Assembly: GCA_934546725.1 (NCBI GenBank)
Contig: CAKTED010000095.1
Location: 1-6,327 of the forward strand
DNA length: 6,327 nt
Direction of reading: 5' to 3'
DNA from: an uncultured Oscillospiraceae bacterium
GTDB lineage: Bacteria; Bacillota; Clostridia; Oscillospirales; Oscillospiraceae
Of this stretch, positions 1 to 5,764 are shown in pieces. Position numbers and translations under genes: made by a program. Within the stretch, counting starts at the first letter, position 1; each line of letters starts with the position of its first letter. Below the pieces are notes generated by a model. The model did not search any database. It was given only the letters and a program-made list of their open reading frames with translations, and had not been told where the DNA came from.

Positions 1-1178
1 GGCTATATGTTGTAAACGTTGAGAATACGGACGTGGAGACCACGATATCGGGTATTCCAGTGAGCTATCTCGGCGAGGCGGATATTCTGGCTGACAGGCA
101 GCTCATCGTAAAAAACAAGGCGGAGCAGACGGTCAGTCTGACGCTTTACGGCAAGCGCAGCGTCATAAGCAGCCTGAGCAGAGACAATATTTCTGTAACA
201 GTAGATTTGCGGGACATTAAAACAACCGGAACGGTGGACAGAGTTTATGACGTGAGCTTTTCCGGAGGCGTGAAGAGCAGCGACGTGTATACCCTGGCAA
301 AAAGCCCTGCGTATATAAGCGTGAGCATAGACAGGATGAGCAGCAAGCGGGTAGAGGTGCGCGGAGAGAGCAACATAACCGTTGCAGATGGCTATATGGC
401 CGAGCCGACGGAATATAATCCGGACGGGATAACCGTCAGCGGTCCGGATGAGATCATATCGCAGATAGACTGCGCATGGGTCGTTGTTGAAAGAGAGAAC
501 CTCAGCAAGACCGTTACGAGCATGATGAATTATATTCTCGTTGACGAGAACGGAAACGAGGTAGTCTCCGATGAGATAAGCGTGGATACCGAGCAGGTCG
601 AGGTAACGATACCGATAGTCATGTATAAGGACGTTGTCCTTACGGTGGACCTTATCGAGGGCGGCGGAGCAAAGCGCGAGGACGTTGTGGTGGACATAAA
701 GCCGGACAGAATATCCCTCTCCGGTGATGCGCAGACGCTTTCAGCCATGAACCAGATATCCATAGGCAGCATAGACCTTTCAAGCTTTGAGACCTCGGAT
801 ACGCAGACGTTTACGATCCCGATATCCAATGATATAAACAATATCTCCGGAATAACAGAGGCGGAGGTAACGGTAACGGTGAAGAACCTTGCCGTGAAGC
901 GCATAATAGCCTCGAATATCGAGTTCATCAACGTCTCGGAGGGCTATACGGCAACGCCGGTCACACAGTACCTCGAGGTAAAGGTGCGCGGCCCGCAGGA
1001 GATAGTGGACCTCATTAACGCGTATAATATACGAATAGTCGGCGATCTTTCCGACCTTGGTCAGGCCGTTGGGCGCTATGCGGTGGAGACAAAAATATAT
1101 ATCGACGGTTACAGCGAGGCCGGAGCCGTCGGCGATTATAAGGTAGTCGTTTCCATTGAAAAGGACGGCAGCGAATAG
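1..1178 (+). CDS. cdaR: CdaR, YbbR-repeat regulator of the c-di-AMP cyclase CdaA (5' truncated)
   Basis: In Firmicutes, CdaR is a membrane-anchored extracytoplasmic protein that binds and modulates the diadenylate cyclase CdaA, and is usually encoded directly after cdaA. The frame is open to the left edge, with the first full codon at base 3. It gives 391 visible residues beginning LYVVNVENTD, which matches the end of the N-terminal transmembrane helix and the following loop of this family. The GTG at 33 is therefore internal, and only about 20-30 residues (the membrane anchor) and the start lie off the window. Four YbbR-type beta-rich repeats follow, roughly at visible residues 15-110, 114-205, 208-297 and 298-387. 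Each has a core like ITVSGPDEII or LEVKVRGPQEIVDLI followed by a Val/Ile-rich strand and a DLS-type turn. The TAG stop lies 11 nt before the next gene. The cdaA partner is expected just upstream but cannot be seen. Family assignment is firm; the role in c-di-AMP control is inferred from family knowledge. Confidence 0.88.
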   Translation, partial: LYVVNVENTDVETTISGIPVSYLGEADILADRQLIVKNKAEQTVSLTLYGKRSVISSLSRDNISVTVDLRDIKTTGTVDRVYDVSFSGGVKSSDVYTLAKSPAYISVSIDRMSSKRVEVRGESNITVADGYMAEPTEYNPDGITVSGPDEIISQIDCAWVVVERENLSKTVTSMMNYILVDENGNEVVSDEISVDTEQVEVTIPIVMYKDVVLTVDLIEGGGAKREDVVVDIKPDRISLSGDAQTLSAMNQISIGSIDLSSFETSDTQTFTIPISNDINNISGITEAEVTVTVKNLAVKRIIASNIEFINVSEGYTATPVTQYLEVKVRGPQEIVDLINAYNIRIVGDLSDLGQAVGRYAVETKIYIDGYSEAGAVGDYKVVVSIEKDGSE

Positions 1179-1189
1179 GGGCGAAGCGA

Positions 1190-1621
1190 TTGACTCAGAG
1201 CGCAATAGTTGAAAAAATATACGGCGACGGCTTCGCGCAGGTGAGCGTTGAGCGGATATCGGCCTGCGGGAAGAGCTGTGCATCCTGCTCGGGCGGATGC
1301 AGCGAGAAGCACATAATAAGCGTGCGCGCCGCGAACGGAGCCGGTGCAAAGCCGGGCGACAGGGTCGTGATCGAAAGCTCCACAAAGGGCGTGCTCGGTG
1401 CGGCACTGCTCGTGTACCTTTTGCCGATAGCCTTCTTCTTCGCGGCATATATGCTCACGATGCTGGCAAAAATGCCGGAGACGGCGTGTATTCTGATAAG
1501 CCTCGGCGCGTTTTTCACCGGAGCGGTGTGCGTTTATCTTGTAAACCGCCTTGTGCGGCGCGACCGGGAGCTGGAGTATACGATAGTTTCAGTGGTGAAC
1601 GATTTATGTTCGGGTATGTAA
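1190..1621 (+). CDS. rseC: RseC/MucC-family four-cysteine membrane protein
   Basis: This 143-residue protein fits the RseC/MucC family, known in proteobacteria for a role in reduction of SoxR and in sigma-E regulation; in Clostridia its job is unclear and probably redox-related. The N-terminal part (about 1-65) is a small soluble domain with four clustered cysteines, C26-x3-C30-x2-C33-x3-C37 (ACGKSCASCSGGC), suited to metal, Fe-S or disulfide chemistry. A PGDRVVIE segment (55-62) follows. Two hydrophobic helices, about 67-92 and 98-120, form a membrane hairpin, and a short charged tail follows. The start is TTG at 1190, preceded by AGGGG at 1177-1181 with 8 nt spacing. It is 11 nt after cdaR and its last 16 nt overlap the next gene, which suggests translational coupling. 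Nothing looks broken. The family call is good; the function in this organism is not established. Confidence 0.82.
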   Translation: MTQSAIVEKIYGDGFAQVSVERISACGKSCASCSGGCSEKHIISVRAANGAGAKPGDRVVIESSTKGVLGAALLVYLLPIAFFFAAYMLTMLAKMPETACILISLGAFFTGAVCVYLVNRLVRRDRELEYTIVSVVNDLCSGM

Positions 1622-2493
1622 GGCCGCTGAAGCCCGAGCTGAAGGTGAAGGAATACGAAATGTTCCGTGCGGCCTATTGCGGGCTGTGCACCCAGCTCAA
1701 GCGCAGCTATGGCGGCATGGCGCGTTATGTCATCAGCTATGATCTTACGTTTCTTGCGATGCTGCTTGCCGGGAAGGACGAGCTGCCGCATGTGTGCTCG
1801 GGGCGCTGCCCCGCGTCGCCGTGCCGGAGGAAGAAATATCTCCGCTGCGGAGCGGAGTACGAAACCGCGGCGGCGCAGAGCGTTATCCTGATGTACTGGA
1901 AGCTTGTCGACGCGGCGAGGGACGGCGGACTGAAGCAGAAGCTTTACGCCGCGCCGCTCTCGGTGCTGCTGAAGCGGAAGTACCGCAGAGCCGCAGCCGC
2001 ACAGCCGTATTTTGCGGCGGAAACTCAGCGCCTTCTTGCCGAGCTTGCAAGACTTGAAGAGGAACGAAACGCCTCGCTTGACGCGGCGGCGGACAGCTTT
2101 GCAAGGATACTTCAGGCCGCCGCGAAGGACTGCGGCGACCCGGACCGCGAGAGGATACTTTCGCAGCTGCTCTATCATCTCGGCAGATTCATATATATTC
2201 TCGATGCGGTCGACGATTATGAGGAAGACTGCAAAAGCGGAAGCTATAACCCGCTCATATACCGCTTTGAAACCGGCGGAAGAGCGCTGAACGGTGAGGA
2301 ACGCGAGGAGCTGCGGCTGACGCTGCGGCACTCCATCGGCCTTATCGGCGCGGCATATGAGCTGAAGGATAAAAACGTGTATGACGGTATACTGTCCAAC
2401 ATAATCTACCTTGGCCTCGAAAACGCCGTTGACCTTGTTTTCAGCGGCAGAAGCGGGGAGCTTAAAATGCACCTCATACACAAAAATAATTAA
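1606..2493 (+). CDS. DUF5685-like protein of unknown function
   Basis: This 295-residue protein begins [18 protein letters not shown], an opening I recognise from a clostridial family annotated DUF5685; no function is known to me. The frame is open further upstream, but ATG 1606 is chosen because homologues start with this MFGYVRP segment and because it overlaps rseC by only 16 nt. A CGLC pair sits at 25-28 ([10 protein letters not shown]) and a second cluster at C64-x3-C68-x4-C73-x7-C81, which together could bind a metal or Fe-S cluster. A predicted helical region follows (about 85-175). An acidic motif, [13 protein letters not shown] at 197-209, is preceded by a Gly at 193 and resembles the aspartate-rich helix of all-alpha prenyl-synthase folds; this is a visual impression only. 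There is no signal peptide or clear transmembrane helix, so it is probably cytoplasmic. It sits between the RseC-like gene and the J-domain gene, with 10 nt to the latter. The J gene's ribosome site overlaps its stop codon. Confidence 0.72.
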   Translation: MFGYVRPLKPELKVKEYEMFRAAYCGLCTQLKRSYGGMARYVISYDLTFLAMLLAGKDELPHVCSGRCPASPCRRKKYLRCGAEYETAAAQSVILMYWKLVDAARDGGLKQKLYAAPLSVLLKRKYRRAAAAQPYFAAETQRLLAELARLEEERNASLDAAADSFARILQAAAKDCGDPDRERILSQLLYHLGRFIYILDAVDDYEEDCKSGSYNPLIYRFETGGRALNGEEREELRLTLRHSIGLIGAAYELKDKNVYDGILSNIIYLGLENAVDLVFSGRSGELKMHLIHKNN

Positions 2494-2497
2494 GGAG
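2492..2497 (+). promoter_or_regulatory. Ribosome binding site of the J-domain gene
   Basis: AAGGAG lies 6 nt before ATG 2504 and overlaps the TAA stop of the preceding gene. It fixes the J-protein start at 2504, since the frame is open further upstream and only this site has a near-consensus Shine-Dalgarno placed just before a J-domain N-terminus. It also favours reinitiation by ribosomes that finish the upstream gene. Confidence 0.75.
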
Positions 2498-2503
2498 CAT
2501 GGA

Positions 2504-3136
2504 ATGAACGATCCGTACAGCGTGCTTGGCGTTTCGCCGTCGGCGAGCGACGAGGAGATAAAAAAGGCCTACCGCGAGCTTGCAAGAAAATATCATCCGG
2601 ATAATTATCACGATAATCCGCTTGCAGACCTCGCGCAGGAGAAAATGAAGGAAATAAACGAGGCCTACGATACCATTACAAAAATGAGAAGCCAGGGCGG
2701 CGGTCAGAGCGGCGGCTATTCGTCCTCCTCGGGGAGCTACGGCGGCGCGTCGTACAGCGGAGCTTCCGGCTCGGCGGGAAGCGTTTATGTTCAGATACGA
2801 AACGCGATAAATTCCGGCAATCTTGCCCTTGCCGAGCAGCTTCTGAAGGCGCCGGGGACGGCGCACAACGCCGAGTGGAACTTCCTCATGGGCTGCCTGT
2901 ATTATCAGCGCGGCTGGCTGGATGACGCGAAGCGGTATTATCAGACGGCCGTCAGCCTGGACCCGAATAATGCCGAATACGCTCAGGCGCTCAGGTATAT
3001 GAGCAGCGGCGGGTATTACAGACCGGCCCAGTATAACCGCTCGTCCGGCATGGACGCATGCGACTGCTGTACAACGCTCTGGGCGGCGGACTGCTGCTGT
3101 GAATGCATGGGCGGCGACCTGATCCCCTGCTGCTGA
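2504..3136 (+). CDS. J-domain (DnaJ-like) co-chaperone with TPR-like region and Cys-rich tail
   Basis: This 210-residue protein starts with a J domain (about 1-62): [20 protein letters not shown], then the HPD motif at 31-33 that stimulates DnaK-type Hsp70 ATPase, then NEAYDTI of helix IV. It is not DnaJ itself, because the CxxCxGxG zinc domain and the client-binding domains are missing. A Gly/Ser/Tyr-rich linker (about 64-92) leads into a helical part (about 94-166). That part contains a TPR-like pair, with [20 protein letters not shown] at 126-145 followed by [18 protein letters not shown]. The last 25 residues hold nine cysteines (C186, 188, 189, 197, 198, 199, 201, 209, 210), ending GGDLIPCC. 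This tail could be a metal-binding, redox or lipid-modified membrane-targeting segment. The gene sits 1 nt upstream of a membrane-protein gene, which would suit recruitment of Hsp70 to a membrane client. J-domain identity is certain; clients and tail chemistry are unknown. Confidence 0.9.
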   Translation: MNDPYSVLGVSPSASDEEIKKAYRELARKYHPDNYHDNPLADLAQEKMKEINEAYDTITKMRSQGGGQSGGYSSSSGSYGGASYSGASGSAGSVYVQIRNAINSGNLALAEQLLKAPGTAHNAEWNFLMGCLYYQRGWLDDAKRYYQTAVSLDPNNAEYAQALRYMSSGGYYRPAQYNRSSGMDACDCCTTLWAADCCCECMGGDLIPCC

Positions 3137-3137
3137 T

Positions 3138-3650
3138 ATGAAAGACAGGACCAGAATCATTGCAGCGGCCGCGATGCTCGCAGCGCTTCAGCTGGCGCTG
3201 CTCTATATCGGAACGCTCATGCCGGGCTGGAAGCTGGCCTCCGCCGCCGTTGCGGGGATAATGACCGCGGCTGTGCTGATAGAGTGCGGCATGCTCAGGG
3301 CGGTGCTGGCATATGTGGCTGTCAGCGTGCTTTCGTTCCTTCTGCTGCCGCAGAAGACGCTGGCGCTGCTCTATATCGTGTTTTTCGGATATTATCCGCT
3401 GATCAAAAGCGTTACGGAGCATGTGCGCAGCCGCGCGCTTGAGTGGCTGTGCAAGCTCATAGTGTTCAATTTTGCCTGCGCGCTGAGCTTTGCGGCGCTG
3501 CGCTTCGGCTTTGTCGCGGATGTGACACTGCCGGGCATACCCGTCGCTGTAATATGGCTTCTGCTCAACGCGGCATTCGTCGTTTTTGACCTTGGACTGT
3601 CGAAGCTTATAGCGCTGTATCTTCAGCGCATACATAAGAACATCAAATGA
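3138..3650 (+). CDS. Small integral membrane protein, about six TM helices, function unknown
   Basis: This 170-residue protein is very hydrophobic. Likely membrane helices are at about 7-27, 33-51, 53-70, 73-88, 103-123 and 132-152, with a Lys/Arg-rich C-terminus (YLQRIHKNIK) that should be cytosolic. A conserved-looking VFFGYYPLIKS segment lies at 81-91, between helices four and five. Size and helix number match the S-components of energy-coupling-factor transporters, and the N-terminus is reminiscent of them. However, I see no substrate-specific motif and no ECF ATPase genes nearby, so this is only a possibility. ATG 3138 begins 1 nt after the TGA of the J-domain gene, with no good Shine-Dalgarno of its own. 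Translation is therefore probably coupled to that gene, and the two products may work together. The next gene, yicC, starts 22 nt downstream, the widest gap in the array before the terminator. Confidence 0.72.
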   Translation: MKDRTRIIAAAAMLAALQLALLYIGTLMPGWKLASAAVAGIMTAAVLIECGMLRAVLAYVAVSVLSFLLLPQKTLALLYIVFFGYYPLIKSVTEHVRSRALEWLCKLIVFNFACALSFAALRFGFVADVTLPGIPVAVIWLLLNAAFVVFDLGLSKLIALYLQRIHKNIK

Positions 3651-3672
3651 TTAAACGGGATGGAAATTTGTT

Positions 3673-4551
3673 ATGATTAAAAGTATGACGGGTTACGGCA
3701 GCGCAAGCGGAAAATGCGGGGAGCTTGGCGTGACCGTTGAGCTGAAAAGCGTGAATAACCGCTTTCTGGACTGCTCGGTCCGCATGCCGAGAATGTATAT
3801 ATTCGCTGAGGACAGGATAAAGGCGAAGGTGCAGAAATATATATCGCGCGGCAAGGTGGACGTTTTTGTCACCGTGGACAGCTCCGCGGCGGACGATGTC
3901 GCCGTGCGGGTAAACGATGAGCTCGTGCGGGCGTACATATCCGCGTTTGGCGAAATGAGCGAAAAATACGGGCTTAAAAACGAACTGAGCGCCTTTGATC
4001 TTGGCCGCATGCAGGACGTTTTTACCCTTGAAAAGAAGGAGACGAACGCGGAGGAATTTGCGTCCGGCCTTGAAGAGATCACCGCCGCCGCGCTTGAGCG
4101 CTTCAACGCCATGCGGCAGACGGAGGGCGAGCGGCTGAAAAGCGACATTTTCATCAAGCTTGCCGAGATAGAGCGCCTTGCCGCGGAGGTGGAAAAGCGC
4201 TCGCCGCAGACGGTAAGCGAATATCGCGCGCGCCTTGAGCAGAAGATGATGGAGGTCCTTGCCAGCGCGGATATTGACCGCTCGCGCATCGTTACCGAGG
4301 CGGCGATATTTGCCGACAAGGTGGCGGTGGATGAGGAGCTCGTAAGGCTCAGAAGCCATATCGCGCAGATGCGCGACATGCTCGAGAACGGCGGAGCCGT
4401 TGGCCGCAAGCTTGATTTCCTCACGCAGGAGCTCAACCGCGAGGCGAATACGACCGGCTCGAAGTGTAACGACGTGGAGATAACGCGAATGGTCGTGGAT
4501 ATAAAGGCCGAGATAGAAAAGATCAGAGAACAAATTCAGAATATAGAGTAA
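3673..4551 (+). CDS. yicC: YicC/YloC-family endoribonuclease
   Basis: This 292-residue protein matches the YicC family (YloC in Bacillus subtilis) at full length. The Escherichia coli member has been reported to be an endoribonuclease. It starts with the family signature MIKSMTGYGSAS, continues with ELKSVNNRFLDCSVRMP (24-40), and has the N-terminal YicC domain at about 1-155. A charged helical middle leads to the C-terminal DUF1732 part (about 208-292). That part includes DRSRIVTEAAIFADKVAVDEELVRL, FLTQELNREANT and the hallmark ending DIKAEIEKIREQIQNIE, usual in the family. ATG 3673 has GGGATGG about 10 nt upstream, and an alternative ATG at 3660 is out of frame. It begins the conserved yicC-remA-gmk-rpoZ run. 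No disruption is seen. Identity is sure; the RNA target in this organism is unknown. Confidence 0.95.
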   Translation: MIKSMTGYGSASGKCGELGVTVELKSVNNRFLDCSVRMPRMYIFAEDRIKAKVQKYISRGKVDVFVTVDSSAADDVAVRVNDELVRAYISAFGEMSEKYGLKNELSAFDLGRMQDVFTLEKKETNAEEFASGLEEITAAALERFNAMRQTEGERLKSDIFIKLAEIERLAAEVEKRSPQTVSEYRARLEQKMMEVLASADIDRSRIVTEAAIFADKVAVDEELVRLRSHIAQMRDMLENGGAVGRKLDFLTQELNREANTTGSKCNDVEITRMVVDIKAEIEKIREQIQNIE

Positions 4552-4563
4552 GGTGCGTTTTTT

Positions 4564-4851
4564 GTGAAGCTCATAAATATCGGGTTTGGAAACATGGTCT
4601 CGGCAGGCCGCATCGTTGCGATAGTCAGCCCGGAATCCGCGCCGATAAAGCGCATAATTCAGGACGGCAAGGAGAGCGGACGGCTCATAGACGCTACCTA
4701 TGGCCGCAGAACGCGTGCCGTTATCATTGCTGACAGCGGGCACATAATCCTTTCCGCCATACAGCCTGAAACCGTTGCTGGAAGGTTTGTTGAACAGGGC
4801 GGAGCGAATACATTCAATGACGCGGAGGCTGAGGAAGATGAACAGAGGTAA
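4564..4851 (+). CDS. remA: RemA/DUF370 family DNA-binding regulator
   Basis: RemA (YlzA) is a small DNA-binding protein that in Bacillus subtilis activates extracellular-matrix and osmoprotection genes; in other Firmicutes its targets are mostly unknown. This copy has 95 residues and carries the near-invariant blocks NIGFGNMV (5-12), [15 protein letters not shown] (16-30), [15 protein letters not shown] (41-55) and [10 protein letters not shown] (62-71). The arginines at 16 and 48-49 appear to match residues important for DNA binding in B. subtilis RemA (by memory of that sequence). After the core there is an acidic tail, about 80-95 ([11 protein letters not shown]), longer than in the short B. 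subtilis protein. The start is GTG 4564, with AAGGTG just upstream (about 4550-4555) overlapping the yicC stop. Its last 14 nt overlap gmk, whose ribosome site lies inside remA. Confidence 0.95.
   Translation: MKLINIGFGNMVSAGRIVAIVSPESAPIKRIIQDGKESGRLIDATYGRRTRAVIIADSGHIILSAIQPETVAGRFVEQGGANTFNDAEAEEDEQR
4824..4828 (+). promoter_or_regulatory. Ribosome binding site of gmk inside remA
   Basis: GGAGG lies 9 nt before ATG 4838, within the last codons of remA. Together with the family N-terminus [14 protein letters not shown] it decides the gmk start at 4838 rather than an earlier in-frame codon such as the one at 4775. The overlap implies that gmk translation is coupled to remA. Confidence 0.65.
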
Positions 4852-5437
4852 GCTTTTTGTAATATCAGGCCCTTCGGGCGCGGGCAAGAGCACGGTCATA
4901 ACCCGCCTGCTCAAGCAGCTGAACAACGTGTATTTCTCCATCTCGGCAACGACGCGCGAGCCGCGCCGGGGCGAGCGGGACGGGATCGATTACCATTTCA
5001 TGCAGAAGGAAGAGTTCGAGCGCATGATGGCAAACAATGAGCTGCTCGAGCATGCGGAGTACGTTGGAAATTATTACGGAACTCCCGCAAAGCCCGTTGA
5101 CGAAAAGCTCGCGGCGGGGTATGATGTTATCCTTGATATAGAAACCAAGGGCGCGGAGCAGGTCATGAAAAACCGCCCCGAGGCCATAGGCATCTTCCTT
5201 TTCCCCGGCAGCTTCGCCGTTCTTGAGGAGCGGCTGAGACTGCGCAGCACAGACAGCGAGGATAAGATCCTGAAGCGCCTTGCCCAGGCAAGAATAGAGT
5301 GCAAAAAAGCGCAGATGTACCGCTATATCATCATTAACGACCGCGTTGAGACCGCCTGCGACGAGGCCATTGCCATAATCACGGCGGAAAAGTGCAAAAC
5401 AGCCGAAAGGCTTCATTATCTCGAGGAGGAAAACTGA
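4838..5437 (+). CDS. gmk: Guanylate kinase
   Basis: Guanylate kinase phosphorylates GMP to GDP with ATP in the cytosol, an essential step of GTP and dGTP supply that also helps limit (p)ppGpp precursors. The 199-residue product has the usual length. It has the P-loop GPSGAGKST at 11-19 and the GMP-binding block [18 protein letters not shown] at 37-54. It also has [16 protein letters not shown] in the GMP-site lid, the [14 protein letters not shown]alker B-like strand and a lid region around [18 protein letters not shown]. All key residues I know are present. ATG 4838 lies within the end of remA (14-nt overlap). The TGA stop is followed 1 nt later by rpoZ, and the rpoZ ribosome site GAGGAGGA (5423-5430) is within the last gmk codons. 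The gmk-rpoZ pairing is widespread in bacteria. Confidence 0.98.
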   Translation: MNRGKLFVISGPSGAGKSTVITRLLKQLNNVYFSISATTREPRRGERDGIDYHFMQKEEFERMMANNELLEHAEYVGNYYGTPAKPVDEKLAAGYDVILDIETKGAEQVMKNRPEAIGIFLFPGSFAVLEERLRLRSTDSEDKILKRLAQARIECKKAQMYRYIIINDRVETACDEAIAIITAEKCKTAERLHYLEEEN

Positions 5438-5438
5438 T

Positions 5439-5639
5439 ATGCTTTACCCACCCATGTCCGAGCTTCTTAAAATCATAAACAGCAGATACCTGCTTGTAAA
5501 CGTCGTTGCCAGACGTTCACGCGATCTTTCCGAGCGGGCGTATGAAAAGGGCGAGCCGCTTGGCGGAAAGCCCGTTTCCATTGCGATCCACCAGCTGGCG
5601 GACGGCGAGTATACTGCCATCAGCAGAGGCGAATATTAA
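5439..5639 (+). CDS. rpoZ: DNA-directed RNA polymerase omega subunit
   Basis: Omega is the small RNA polymerase subunit that helps fold and hold the beta-prime subunit. The 66-residue product is in the size range of Firmicute omegas. It starts MLYPPMSELLKIINSRYLLV, where the Pro-rich start and the ELLKIINSRYLLV helix are typical. It continues with the conserved VVARRSRDLSERA (22-34; the family has A-x-RAR-x-L) and a basic/Gly middle with KPVSIAIHQLADGEY at the end. The start ATG 5439 has a near-perfect GAGGAGGA 8 nt upstream and lies 1 nt after gmk. The TAA stop is followed 6 nt later by the arm of a strong intrinsic terminator, so rpoZ is the last gene of this transcription unit. Confidence 0.95.
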   Translation: MLYPPMSELLKIINSRYLLVNVVARRSRDLSERAYEKGEPLGGKPVSIAIHQLADGEYTAISRGEY

Positions 5640-5645
5640 AACTGT

Positions 5646-5685
5646 GCTGTTCCGCCGGTACAAGCGGCGGAACAGCGTTTTTTTT
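5646..5685 (+). terminator. Intrinsic terminator after rpoZ
   Basis: A perfect 12-bp GC-rich stem (GCTGTTCCGCCG at 5646-5657 pairing with CGGCGGAACAGC at 5665-5676) with a 7-nt loop is followed by a run of eight T from 5678 to 5685. This is a textbook Rho-independent terminator reading on the + strand, beginning 6 nt after the rpoZ stop. It closes the cdaR-to-rpoZ gene array and separates it from priA. The minus strand has no T-run next to the stem, so it is not clearly bidirectional. Confidence 0.93.
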
Positions 5686-5745
5686 ATACGGAAGGCCACT
5701 CGCAGAGGGGCGTGAGTAGAAACAAAATGATCGGGAGTATCCTTG

Positions 5746-5753
5746 AAGGGAGG
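5746..5753 (+). promoter_or_regulatory. Ribosome binding site of priA
   Basis: AAGGGAGG lies 11 nt before GTG 5765. An in-frame stop TGA at 5744-5746 closes the frame just upstream, so GTG 5765 is the first possible start and the Shine-Dalgarno supports it. The spacing is slightly long. Between the terminator and this site (5686-5745) I found no clear sigma-70 type promoter boxes. Confidence 0.7.
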
Positions 5754-5764
5754 CGCGCCGAGCT

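Noticed and set aside
1265..1305. TGC-rich stretch considered as a possible repeat or regulatory element
   Set aside because: It encodes the CGKSCASCSGGC cysteine motif of the RseC-like protein; codon repetition explains it.
1297..1605. Upstream extension of the DUF5685-like gene to an ATG at 1297
   Set aside because: The added residues are Arg/Gly-rich and lie in another frame of the RseC-like gene; family-like sequence begins at MFGYVRP (1606).
1534..2481. Long minus-strand open frame opposite the DUF5685-like gene
   Set aside because: The Arg/Leu-rich product shows no recognisable domain and lies antisense to a gene with a family-like start, ribosome site on the next gene and cysteine motifs. 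It is a shadow frame.
2411..2503. Upstream extension of the J-domain gene to 2411
   Set aside because: The J-domain sequence begins at 2504 just after AAGGAG; the extension is an out-of-frame reading of the DUF5685-like gene.
2698..2780. GGC/AGC-rich run in the J-protein gene considered as a repeat
   Set aside because: It encodes the flexible Gly/Ser linker after the J domain; no exact tandem repeat unit was found.
3643..4941. A 432-codon open frame on the minus strand across yicC and remA
   Set aside because: It overlies two highly conserved + strand genes in full. Its product has no family-like motif and is low-complexity Leu/Arg/His-rich, as expected for the antisense of GC-rich coding DNA.
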